Below are positions 1-6,303 of a stretch of 10,024 nt of DNA, piece by piece. The stretch comes from Bacteroidota bacterium (lineage in GTDB: Bacteria > Bacteroidota > Bacteroidia > Chitinophagales > Chitinophagaceae). Position 1 is the stretch's first letter, and each line of letters starts with the position of its first letter. The notes under the pieces are model-generated. The model made no database searches and had not been told where the DNA came from. It saw only the letters and a program-made list of their open reading frames with translations. Position numbers and translations under genes: made by a program. The stretch covers positions 1 through 10,024 of the forward strand of contig JAGWPI010000223.1 in assembly GCA_028877005.1 (NCBI GenBank), given 5' to 3'.

Positions 1-639
1 GATGCTGTTTTAAAAGCTTTACACAATCATAAAAATTTGGGCCTGCACACAGAAATGTGCAGTGATGGGGTAATTGATTTAATGGAAAAGGATATTATCA
101 ATAATAAATTCAAAAAAATTCATCCCAATAAAAACGTAACCAGTTTTGCCATTGGTACCAAAAGATTGTATGATTATGTAAATGATAACCCTGCTTTTGC
201 TTTTTTAGATATTGATTATGTAAACGACCCACACGTAATTAGAAGAAACAATAAAGTAATAGCCATTAACAGCGCCATTGAAGTAGATATTACCGGACAG
301 GTTTGCGCCGATAGTATTGGGCCATTTCAATACAGTGGTATTGGTGGGCAAATGGATTTTATGCGTGGAGCCGCTTTAAGTGAAGGAGGTAAACCCATTA
401 TTGCTTTAACCAGCCGTACTAAAAAAGGTATTTCCAGAATTACCCCTCATTTAAGAGAAAGTGCAGGTGTTGTTACTACCAGGGGCCATATTCATTATGT
501 AGTAACAGAGTACGGTGTGGCTTACTTATATGGTAAAAATTTAAGGCAGCGGGCAAAATTACTGGTGGATATTGCACATCCCGATGATAGAGAGGCATTA
601 ACCAAAAGTTGTTACGAACGCTTTAAAATTTTTATTTAA
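1..639 (+). CDS. Acetyl-CoA hydrolase / 4-hydroxybutyrate CoA-transferase family protein, C-terminal half (5' partial)
   Basis: The reading frame is open from base 1, so the true start lies upstream; 212 codons are visible against roughly 430 for the family. Enzymes of this family move CoA between acyl groups (for example acetate with succinyl-, butyryl- or 4-hydroxybutyryl-CoA) in the cytoplasm. Seen directly: GLHTEMCSDG near the left edge, where the glutamate of TEM is the probable CoA-accepting catalytic residue by analogy with 4-hydroxybutyrate CoA-transferase; a glycine-rich SGIGGQMDFMRGA loop at about codons 113-125; and the C-terminal signature TTRGHIHYVVTEYG followed by LRQRAKLLVDIAHPDDRE. 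The end (ERFKIFI) looks natural rather than truncated. Family assignment is secure. The actual substrate, and whether it acts as hydrolase or transferase, cannot be read from this half. No hairpin terminator is seen before the tRNA that follows. Confidence 0.9.
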   Translation, partial: DAVLKALHNHKNLGLHTEMCSDGVIDLMEKDIINNKFKKIHPNKNVTSFAIGTKRLYDYVNDNPAFAFLDIDYVNDPHVIRRNNKVIAINSAIEVDITGQVCADSIGPFQYSGIGGQMDFMRGAALSEGGKPIIALTSRTKKGISRITPHLRESAGVVTTRGHIHYVVTEYGVAYLYGKNLRQRAKLLVDIAHPDDREALTKSCYERFKIFI

Positions 640-662
640 ACCCGAAAATTACCCTGCTGCAT

Positions 663-694
663 TTTGGTGTATTAAACAGGATGCCTTAATATTG
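663..694 (+). promoter_or_regulatory. Probable Bacteroidota-type promoter for tRNA-Leu
   Basis: A TTTG element at 663-666 is followed after 20 nt by TAATATTG at 687-694, which matches the Bacteroidota -7 consensus TAnnTTTG at all but one fixed base. The expected start of transcription, around 701-703, lies just before the first base of the mature tRNA at 704. The match is by eye; it suggests the tRNA is transcribed independently of the CoA-transferase gene. Confidence 0.45.
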
Positions 695-703
695 CAGCCC
701 CAA

Positions 704-787
704 GCCCAGATGGCGGAACTGGTAGACGCGCCAGACTCAAAATCTGGTTATCGCAAGGTAGTGCAGGTTCGATTCCTGTTCTGGGCA
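704..787 (+). tRNA. tRNA-Leu (anticodon CAA)
   Basis: This decodes UUG leucine codons. The full type II cloverleaf can be drawn. The acceptor stem GCCCAGA (704-710) pairs with TCTGGGC (780-786), with discriminator A787. The anticodon stem CCAGA (731-735) pairs with TCTGG (743-747) around loop CTCAAAA, placing the anticodon CAA at 738-740. A long variable arm contains TATC-GCAA-GGTA, as expected for leucine tRNAs. The T arm is GCAGG/CCTGT (one G-T pair) around TTCGATT. The 3' CCA is not encoded, since A787 is followed by CAA, so it must be added by tRNA nucleotidyltransferase. A short open frame across this region is a chance product of the tRNA sequence. Confidence 0.97.
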
Positions 788-788
788 C

Positions 789-818
789 AAAAAGTGATTT
801 TTAAAAATCACTTTTTTT
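789..818 (+). terminator. Intrinsic terminator after tRNA-Leu (perfect palindrome)
   Basis: The interval 789-816 is a perfect 14+14 inverted repeat (arm AAAAAGTGATTTTT) and the right arm runs into a seven-T tract at 812-818. It begins two bases after the tRNA discriminator, so it should end the tRNA transcript. The AT-rich ends of the arms supply an A-tract on one side and a T-tract on the other, so it could in principle act in both directions, although no minus-strand gene points at it. Confidence 0.85.
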
Positions 819-849
819 CATTTTACGATAATAATTATCAATCTATTCC

Positions 850-886
850 TTTGCTAACTCAACTTTTATCAAACAATTTATTTTTG
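850..886 (+). promoter_or_regulatory. Possible promoter for the surface-glycan trio
   Basis: TATTTTTG at 879-886 is a full match to the Bacteroidota -7 element TAnnTTTG. A TTTG at 850-853 could be the -33 element, but the 25-nt gap is slightly longer than the usual range. Transcription would start near 891-895, leaving a leader of about 55 nt before the ATG at 950. The stretch 819-949 holds no gene that I can support. Confidence 0.4.
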
Positions 887-906
887 TTAGTACAATAACA
901 CTAACA
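885..906. repeat. Inverted repeat overlapping the predicted transcription start
   Basis: TGTTAGT (885-891) and ACTAACA (900-906) are perfect 7-bp inverted arms around an 8-nt spacer. The left arm overlaps the last bases of the candidate -7 element, a position typical of a repressor operator. It could also be a short hairpin at the 5' end of the transcript. No regulator gene lies next to it, so any function is inference. Confidence 0.35.
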
Positions 907-949
907 AGTATTCATATTAATTATCTTTATCTGCTAAAACCTGAAAAGC

Positions 950-1927
950 ATGTTGAAAGTAGGAGTATTTGGCGTTGGCCATTTAGGTAAATACCATTTA
1001 AATAACTGGAAAGAAATAAAAGATGTAAAATTAATTGGTTTTTTTGATCCCAATAATGATGCTGCAAAAGAGGTAACCAACCAATATGGCATTAAAAGAT
1101 ATATGGATGAGGAAAAATTGATTGATGCCTGCGATATTATAGATGTAGTAGTGCCAACTGATAAACACTTTGAAATTTGTATGGCTGCTATTAGAAAGGG
1201 GAAACATGTATTTGTAGAAAAACCCTTTACAAATACTATTCAAGAAGCTAAAAGCCTGGTAAACATGGTAAAAGAGGCTAACATAAAGTTACAAGTTGGT
1301 CATGTAGAGCGCTTTAACCCCGCATTCCAAGCTATTAAAAATTTAAAACTAAATCCTATGTTTATTGAAGTACATAGGCTGGCTCAATTCAATCCTAGAG
1401 GAACTGAAGTAAGCGTAATTTTAGATTTAATGATACATGATATTGATATTATTTTAAGTCTAGTAAAAAGTGGTGTAAAAAACATTTATGCCAGTGGTAT
1501 AGCTGTAATGACAGACACTCCGGATATTGCAAATGTTCGTATAGAATTTAATAACGGCTGTGTGGCTAATTTAACCAGTAGCCGAATAAGTATGAAAAAA
1601 ATGCGTAAAATACGCTTATTTCAAAAAGATGGCTATTATGGGATTGATTTTTTAGAAAAGAAAACAGAAATTATTACTTTGAAACAACCCGATGATAGAC
1701 ACAGCTTTTCTTTTGATATAGATACCCCTAATGGCACAAAAACCATTGCTGTATCAAATCCGGAAATAGAACCCGCAAATGCAATTTTATTAGAATTGCA
1801 AAGTTTTGTTGATGCTATTAATAATAACAGCCCTACTTTAGTAAGTGAAATTGATGGGTTATTAGCACTTGAAGTGGCCCACCAAATTCTTTCAAAAATT
1901 AACAATAACAATATTGCCATTTCTTAA
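950..1927 (+). CDS. Gfo/Idh/MocA family NAD(P)-dependent oxidoreductase
   Basis: This is a cytoplasmic dehydrogenase of 325 aa, the usual family length. The N-terminal Rossmann domain (about 1-120) shows VGVFGVGHLG (glycines 8, 10 and 13) for dinucleotide binding and the family EKP motif at 90-92. The C-terminal alpha/beta domain contains GHVERFNPAF (117-126) and LDLMIHDIDI (158-167), where His163 and Asp164/Asp167 fit the catalytic and substrate-orienting positions. The GHVERFNP plus MIHD combination recalls UDP-GlcNAc 3-dehydrogenases of the GnnA type, but I see no partner aminotransferase, so the substrate stays open. The ATG at 950 starts exactly at the Rossmann strand; no Shine-Dalgarno is visible. 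The gene is 9 nt upstream of a sugar transferase, which suggests it modifies a sugar nucleotide for a surface glycan. Confidence 0.9.
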   Translation: MLKVGVFGVGHLGKYHLNNWKEIKDVKLIGFFDPNNDAAKEVTNQYGIKRYMDEEKLIDACDIIDVVVPTDKHFEICMAAIRKGKHVFVEKPFTNTIQEAKSLVNMVKEANIKLQVGHVERFNPAFQAIKNLKLNPMFIEVHRLAQFNPRGTEVSVILDLMIHDIDIILSLVKSGVKNIYASGIAVMTDTPDIANVRIEFNNGCVANLTSSRISMKKMRKIRLFQKDGYYGIDFLEKKTEIITLKQPDDRHSFSFDIDTPNGTKTIAVSNPEIEPANAILLELQSFVDAINNNSPTLVSEIDGLLALEVAHQILSKINNNNIAIS

Positions 1928-1936
1928 TTAAGCGCA

Positions 1937-2593
1937 ATGTCTTACAAAACTTTAGAAATAAAGCTTGCTAATAAAGCAGAACATAGGCATCTAATTCAAA
2001 ACAAACGATGGCTATATTATGCTTGTAAAAGATTAATTGATATAATACTAGCTGTATTGGCTCTTATATTATTATTTCCATTCATTATTTTAATATGTAT
2101 TAAGACTAAATTTTCCTCGCCAGGTAGTATTTTTTATTGCCAAGAAAGAATAGGTTTCAAAGGAGCTCCATTCATTATCTATAAGTTTAGAAGTATGTAT
2201 GCAGATGCTGAAATAAATGGGCCACAGCTTTCATCAGATGATGACCAACGCATAACCCCTTGGGGAAAAATTATGCGCAAATGGCGATTAGATGAAATCC
2301 CTCAATTATGGAATATTATTAAAGGCGATATGTCGTTAGTTGGACCTAGACCAGAAAGACAATTTTATACTACCCAATTAATAGAAATTGTTCCAAATTA
2401 TGCTGCATTATTTTTGGTAAAACCAGGATTAACTTCTTTAGGAATGATTGAATTTGGCTATGCATCTAGCCTAGATGAAATGGTGGAAAGAGCACAATAT
2501 GATATACTTTATATTGAAAAAAGATCATTCTTACTTGATGCCGGCATTATTTTGAAAACATTTTTTATAATTATTTTGGGGAAAGGAAAATAA
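1937..2593 (+). CDS. Undecaprenyl-phosphate sugar-1-phosphate transferase (bacterial sugar transferase, PglC/WcaJ class)
   Basis: Enzymes of this family move a sugar-1-phosphate from a nucleotide sugar onto undecaprenyl phosphate on the inner face of the cytoplasmic membrane, the first committed step of capsule, O-antigen or glycoprotein glycan assembly. The 218 aa equal the minimal catalytic form; the extra N-terminal membrane domain of WcaJ/WbaP is absent. Visible features: KRLID at 31-35 leading into one hydrophobic helix (about 34-56) broken at Pro48, as in the re-entrant helix of PglC; YKFRSM (82-87); the catalytic Asp119-Glu120 in RLDEIPQLWN; GDMSLVGPRPER (130-141); and KPGLTSLGMI (162-171), where RPG(I/L)TG is more common. 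It starts 9 nt after the oxidoreductase and ends 13 nt before the FemAB-like gene, so co-transcription is very likely. The sugar it transfers cannot be told. Confidence 0.93.
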   Translation: MSYKTLEIKLANKAEHRHLIQNKRWLYYACKRLIDIILAVLALILLFPFIILICIKTKFSSPGSIFYCQERIGFKGAPFIIYKFRSMYADAEINGPQLSSDDDQRITPWGKIMRKWRLDEIPQLWNIIKGDMSLVGPRPERQFYTTQLIEIVPNYAALFLVKPGLTSLGMIEFGYASSLDEMVERAQYDILYIEKRSFLLDAGIILKTFFIIILGKGK

Positions 2594-2606
2594 GGAAAAT
2601 TGATGC

Positions 2607-3527
2607 ATGAATAGCAAATGGCAATTAATCCCTTCACATGAAATTGATGTATGCAAATGGAATACATGCATTAATCAATCCCATCAACCTTTAATATATG
2701 CCAACACTTATTATCTCAATGCATTATGCACACAATGGCTGGGTTTAATTGTACAGGATTATGAAGCAGTAATGCCAATACCAATAAAAAAGAAATGGGG
2801 AATTACCTATTGCTACCAGCCAACATTTATTCAACAATTAGGACTATTTCAAAAAATTAGTTGCCAACATTCTGTTCATGAAATTCTGAAATGGATATCA
2901 GCTCAATTCAGATATGGTGATTTATTTGTGCCTTTACTTGATCCAATTCCTCATATTTCAAACTGTGCAATAGAGATGCGCGATAATTTTACTTTGAATT
3001 TAAATGATAATTACACAAATATTGCTGCAAGGTATTCCGGCGATTTAAAGCGAAATTTATTAAAAGCTCATCAGTACCAATTAGTTTACCATCACAAAAT
3101 AACACCAAAGGTTATTTTAACACAATTCTATCAACAGTATCACCAGATTATACATCTAAACAAAAATAGCCTAAATGCCTTTGAGCAACTATTATTAGAA
3201 AAACAAATGCAGTCACATTTTTTTGTTAGAGCCGTTAATAACATAGAAGGAGAAATAGTAGCAGCAGGAATTTTCTTAAGAGATAATTATAGAATTTATA
3301 ATATCATCAATTTTACAACCCCAACAGGCCGAAAACAAAGTGCCAACCACTTTTTATTAGATAGATGTATTTGTGAATTTGCTGGTACTAACCTTATTTT
3401 TGATTTTGAAGGTTCCACCCATAAAGGTATTCAGAAGTTTTATAAAAATTTTCAACCCACCCATCAGCCTTATATACATTTACACATTAATCGGCTTCCT
3501 ATCCCATTTAAATACTTAAAACAATGA
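2607..3527 (+). CDS. FemAB/GNAT-like acyltransferase of unknown substrate
   Basis: This 306-aa soluble protein resembles the Bacteroidota proteins related to FemAB/FemX and the GNAT fold, which transfer acyl or aminoacyl groups. Visible signatures are SGDLKRNLLKA (144-154), corresponding to the basic 'KRN' segment of the FemAB half; a core beta region around FFVRAV...GEIVAAGIFL (205-224); and FDFEGSTHKGIQKFYKNF (265-282), the most diagnostic stretch. The protein is unusually rich in His, Gln and Tyr, especially at 155-185. There is no signal peptide or membrane helix, so it acts in the cytoplasm or at the inner membrane face. An AGGAA sequence near 2593-2597 lies about 9 nt before ATG 2607 and supports this start. 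Its position behind a glycan-initiating transferase suggests it acylates or aminoacylates a sugar or lipid-linked intermediate. The family call is moderate; the substrate is unknown. Its stop codon overlaps the convergent ispD. Confidence 0.7.
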   Translation: MNSKWQLIPSHEIDVCKWNTCINQSHQPLIYANTYYLNALCTQWLGLIVQDYEAVMPIPIKKKWGITYCYQPTFIQQLGLFQKISCQHSVHEILKWISAQFRYGDLFVPLLDPIPHISNCAIEMRDNFTLNLNDNYTNIAARYSGDLKRNLLKAHQYQLVYHHKITPKVILTQFYQQYHQIIHLNKNSLNAFEQLLLEKQMQSHFFVRAVNNIEGEIVAAGIFLRDNYRIYNIINFTTPTGRKQSANHFLLDRCICEFAGTNLIFDFEGSTHKGIQKFYKNFQPTHQPYIHLHINRLPIPFKYLKQ

Positions 3528-4199
3528 AGGATCTTGTAAAAATTTTTCAGCTATTAACAAATCAATAGGGCGTGTAATTTTTATATTTTGATACTCTCCT
3601 TCAATTAAGTGAATAGGGATACCGGAATGCTCAACTACTGTAGCTTCATCTGTAAATGTTTCTCTAAAAGGGTTTTGAAAAGCAGGTAATAATATTTTAC
3701 TTTGAAAAGTTTGAGGAGTTTGTACTAAATATATTTCATCTCTATTTATAGGTGTAGAAACACTATTTATTACTCTTCTAATGCTATCTGTAGCTTTTAT
3801 GGCAGGAATAGCACTTCCTTTTTCAAGAGCTTGCCAATAGCATTGTTGAATTAACTTTGTACTTAACAAGCAACGTACAGCATCATGCACAAAAATAATT
3901 GCATTTGTGTGTTTATTAATGGCTGCTAATCCTGACTGAACAGAATGAAAGCGGGAATGGCCACCTACAACAATGCGTATCCGTTTATGTTGAGGCAAAG
4001 ATTGGATTAATTCCTTTCCCTCAGATATATGTTCAGCAGGTAATACCAATATAATCTGCATATCATTAAATGCAGCAAAAAAAGTTTGCAAAGTATATAG
4101 TAGTATAGGTTGATTGTTAAGCAGTAAAAATTGTTTAGGAATTAAGGCACCCATCCTTGTGCCCAATCCTCCTGCAACAATTACAGCAATTTTTTCCAT
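3516..4199 (-). CDS. ispD: 2-C-methyl-D-erythritol 4-phosphate cytidylyltransferase
   Basis: IspD joins CTP and methylerythritol 4-phosphate to form CDP-ME, the third step of the MEP isoprenoid pathway, in the cytoplasm. The 227 aa match the usual length. Seen directly: the nucleotide-binding loop AGGLGTRMG with Arg15 and PKQFL with Lys22, the CTP-contacting residues; VHDAVRCL (104-111); AIPAIKATDSIRR (130-142); INRDEIYLVQTPQTF with Arg153; TDEATVVE (183-190); and QNIKITRPIDL with Lys207, matching the substrate-binding Arg and Lys of the E. coli enzyme. The start at 4199 places the glycine loop at the very N-terminus, as expected. It lies 56 nt downstream of the asparaginase gene but has its own strong promoter match. 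Its last 12 bp overlap the end of the convergent FemAB-like gene. No IspF domain is fused. Confidence 0.96.
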   Translation of the reverse strand: MEKIAVIVAGGLGTRMGALIPKQFLLLNNQPILLYTLQTFFAAFNDMQIILVLPAEHISEGKELIQSLPQHKRIRIVVGGHSRFHSVQSGLAAINKHTNAIIFVHDAVRCLLSTKLIQQCYWQALEKGSAIPAIKATDSIRRVINSVSTPINRDEIYLVQTPQTFQSKILLPAFQNPFRETFTDEATVVEHSGIPIHLIEGEYQNIKITRPIDLLIAEKFLQDPSLF

Positions 4200-4219
4200 G
4201 AATTTACATTAGTATATTA

Positions 4220-4253
4220 CAAAAGTAACTGTGATGGTAAAAAAACTATCAAA
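4220..4253 (-). promoter_or_regulatory. Canonical Bacteroidota promoter for ispD
   Basis: Read on the minus strand, TTTG (4253-4250) is followed after 22 nt by TACTTTTG (4227-4220), a full match to both the -33 and the -7 elements of the Bacteroidota primary sigma factor. Transcription would begin around 4212-4214, giving a leader of only about 13-15 nt before the ispD ATG at 4199. The -33 element sits just downstream of the asparaginase stop codon. This is the best promoter match I found in the window. Confidence 0.65.
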
Positions 4254-4255
4254 AC

Positions 4256-5203
4256 TTAACCATAAATAGCAATTTCATAAATACCTGAACTATTTTTGGC
4301 TGCCCGATACATACCTGCACTATTAAATTCCATAGCTATATTACCCTTAGCATCTACCCCAATCATACCTCCCTCCCCGTTCATAGCCAATAATTTTTTA
4401 TGAACTACTTCATGCATTGCCTCTTGCAAACTATAACCTTTATACTCCATTAAACAACTTACATCATGAGCAGCCACCGCTCTTAAAAACATTTCACCGT
4501 GTCCGGTGCAACTTATGCCACATGTAAGATTGTTGGCATAGGTTCCGGCGCCAATCACAGGGCTATCACCTATTCGGCCATATTTTTTGTTTGTCATTCC
4601 TCCTGTACTAGTAGCAGCAGCAATATTACCCCCTAAATCGCAGGCAACAGCTCCAACTGTACCAAATTTTTTATCACGCATTAATTCTTCTAAATGATGG
4701 TTGGTATGGTCTAAGGAATAGTTATCACTATCTCGAATAGCTTTCCATTGTTCATAACGAAAAGGGGAGAAAAAATATTCATCAGGCTCTAATTTCACGC
4801 CTTGTTTAATGGCAAAATCATTGGCACCTTTTCCACTTAAAAAAACATGATTACTATGTTGCATTACTTCAGTAGCTAAAACAATTGGGTTGCGAACATT
4901 TCTGACACCTGCTACAGCGCCAGCATTTAATGTAGCTCCATCCATAATTGCAGCATCCATTTCTTGCACCCCTTTTTTGGTAAATACTGCACCACGTCCG
5001 GCATTAAACAACACATTGTCTTCTAAAATAACGATGGCTGCTTTAACAGCATTAATTGCACTGCCACCTTTTTCAAGCACAGCATAACCTGCCTCTAATG
5101 CAGCTGCTAAACCTTCTTCATAAGCTTTTTCTAATTCAGGTGTCATATCTTCTTTTAGAATAGTTCCAGCACCTCCGTGTATAACCAATGCATAAGTTGA
5201 CAT
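4256..5203 (-). CDS. Isoaspartyl peptidase / L-asparaginase (plant-type, Ntn-hydrolase)
   Basis: Proteins of this family cleave beta-aspartyl (isoaspartyl) dipeptides and often hydrolyse asparagine. They are made as one chain that cuts itself before a threonine, which then becomes the N-terminal nucleophile of the beta subunit. The 315 aa fit the family. Visible: VIHGGAGT at 7-14; NAGRGAVFTKKG and EMDAAIMDG (67-89) of the alpha subunit; the cleavage site at Gly181-Thr182 in FGTVGAVA; TSTGGMTNK (199-207); GRIGDSPVIGAGTYA (209-223), which includes the substrate-binding Arg210 and Asp213; and CTGHGE (232-237). There is no signal peptide, so it is cytoplasmic, unlike some secreted Bacteroidota homologues. 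It lies 110 nt after hldA with a modest promoter match in that gap, so it may be a separate unit. Likely roles are repair or recycling of isoaspartyl peptides. Confidence 0.95.
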   Translation of the reverse strand: MSTYALVIHGGAGTILKEDMTPELEKAYEEGLAAALEAGYAVLEKGGSAINAVKAAIVILEDNVLFNAGRGAVFTKKGVQEMDAAIMDGATLNAGAVAGVRNVRNPIVLATEVMQHSNHVFLSGKGANDFAIKQGVKLEPDEYFFSPFRYEQWKAIRDSDNYSLDHTNHHLEELMRDKKFGTVGAVACDLGGNIAAATSTGGMTNKKYGRIGDSPVIGAGTYANNLTCGISCTGHGEMFLRAVAAHDVSCLMEYKGYSLQEAMHEVVHKKLLAMNGEGGMIGVDAKGNIAMEFNSAGMYRAAKNSSGIYEIAIYG

Positions 5204-5253
5204 ATTTGTAAAATTTCAACTCGAAATTATACAAATCAATGAAGCAGAAAATT

Positions 5254-5288
5254 GAAATATAAATGTAAAATGGTGAAGATCATGCAAT
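5254..5288 (-). promoter_or_regulatory. Possible promoter for the isoaspartyl peptidase gene
   Basis: On the minus strand ATTG (5288-5285) is followed after 23 nt by TATATTTC (5261-5254), one mismatch from TTTG and one from TAnnTTTG. It lies in the 110-nt gap between hldA and the peptidase gene, and would give a leader of about 45 nt. The region is very AT-rich, so a chance match is quite possible. Confidence 0.3.
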
Positions 5289-5315
5289 AAAAAGGTGTAA
5301 TTATTAAATAAACCT
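5289..5315 (-). terminator. Weak possible terminator after hldA
   Basis: Reading the minus strand from the hldA stop, AGGTTTA (5315-5309) can pair with TACACCT (5299-5293) with one mismatch, and is followed by a short T-run. The stem is short and AT-rich, so termination here would be leaky at best, and hldA may read through into the peptidase gene. Confidence 0.25.
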
Positions 5316-6300
5316 ATGAAAGCAGTTTATTACATTCATTTAGAAATTTTTCTTTTTGAATAGCAGCAGTACCCACTTCCTCGCAAACCAACCCACCAGC
5401 AATATTAGCCATGTCTGCAGCCAAGTCTATTTGTTGCGTGGCAGCATATACCAGAGAAGCTACTGCAATAACGGTATCACCGGCGCCACTTACATCTGCT
5501 ATATTACGCACATGAGTGGGTATAATTTTATAAGTATTCCCTTCCTGAAAAAAAACACCTTTTTCAGATAAGGTAATTAATGAAATTTTGTGAGCCAATA
5601 TTCGGGCCAACTCGGTATGAATTTTTTGTAGAACAATAGTGTTTACTTCTTCTAACAATAGATTGAGGCCTTCTTTTACTTCTTTTAAATTTGGTTTAAA
5701 AATATCCACTCCTTTAAAAGCTAAAAAGTTTTTCTTCTTGGGATCTACTGCTGTTAGCACATGGTATTGTTTACACAATGCAATTGTTTTATCAATAATT
5801 TTTGGGGTTAAAACACCTTTATTGTAATCTTCGAATATAAGAACATTAGGCTGATGAATTTTAAAGTATGTTTCAACTTGTTCCAATAATGCATGCTCGG
5901 TAAGTTCGTCAATATCGGTAGTTATTTCACAATCTAATCGCAACATTTGTTGGTTTCTACTCATAATACGGGTTTTATTGGTAGTTACCCGATTTGGTAC
6001 CGCTAAAATATAAGTGGTATCAATACCATTTTTACTGAGTAAATTTGTTAATTGCTTGCCATCTTCGTCTTGACCAACTACCGATAATATAGTAGTTGGA
6101 GCCCCCAGAGAAATTGTATTTAAGGCAACATTGCCAGCACCGCCTATTCTTAATTCTCTTTTATCTAGTGCTACTACCGGAACAGGTGCTTCTGGAGAAA
6201 TACGATCTACATGGCCCCACCAATAACTATCTAACATAATATCACCAATAACGGCAACTTTAATTTGAGAAAAATTTTGAAATAATGATTCGAAATTCAT
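5314..6300 (-). CDS. hldA: D-glycero-beta-D-manno-heptose-7-phosphate kinase (stand-alone RfaE domain I)
   Basis: This PfkB/ribokinase-family enzyme phosphorylates D-glycero-D-manno-heptose 7-phosphate at C1, on the route to ADP-heptose for lipopolysaccharide core. Visible: VIGDIMLDSYWWG (18-29) followed by RISPEAPVPVV (33-43), a hallmark of RfaE kinases; RIGGAGNVALN (51-61), the first PfkB signature; EDYNKGVL (157-164); DPKKKNF (186-192); FKPNLKE (201-207); and DVSGAGDT (269-276), in which Asp275 is the expected catalytic base. At 328 aa it is the kinase domain only: the C-terminal adenylyltransferase domain of the fused HldE is absent, so a separate HldC is needed elsewhere. The ATG at 6300 lies 3 nt after the permease stop, so the two are almost certainly co-transcribed and perhaps translationally coupled. 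A different PfkB sugar substrate is possible but less likely. Confidence 0.92.
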   Translation of the reverse strand: MNFESLFQNFSQIKVAVIGDIMLDSYWWGHVDRISPEAPVPVVALDKRELRIGGAGNVALNTISLGAPTTILSVVGQDEDGKQLTNLLSKNGIDTTYILAVPNRVTTNKTRIMSRNQQMLRLDCEITTDIDELTEHALLEQVETYFKIHQPNVLIFEDYNKGVLTPKIIDKTIALCKQYHVLTAVDPKKKNFLAFKGVDIFKPNLKEVKEGLNLLLEEVNTIVLQKIHTELARILAHKISLITLSEKGVFFQEGNTYKIIPTHVRNIADVSGAGDTVIAVASLVYAATQQIDLAADMANIAGGLVCEEVGTAAIQKEKFLNECNKLLS

Positions 6301-6303
6301 GAA

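Noticed and set aside
1..639. Truncated CoA-transferase as a pseudogene
   Set aside because: The reading frame is intact to a natural-looking end and is open to the window edge, so the missing half is simply outside the window.
704..787. tRNA-Leu as an attachment site of a genomic island covering the surface trio
   Set aside because: No integrase, no direct repeat of the tRNA 3' end and no mobile-element gene is visible; the genes downstream look like ordinary envelope genes with base composition close to their neighbours.
692..898. Open frame of 68 codons on the plus strand
   Set aside because: It runs straight through the tRNA-Leu and its terminator, has a TTG start and shows no protein-family likeness; it is a by-product of the RNA gene.
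4890..5087. Plus-strand frame opposite the isoaspartyl peptidase gene (and similar ones opposite hldA, the permease and the oxidoreductase)
   Set aside because: All are antisense to confidently identified genes and show no motif, ribosome site or promoter of their own.
4256..5203. Glycosylasparaginase or secreted asparaginase
   Set aside because: There is no signal peptide, and the HGGAG start with the FGTVGAVA cleavage site fits the cytoplasmic isoaspartyl peptidase branch better.
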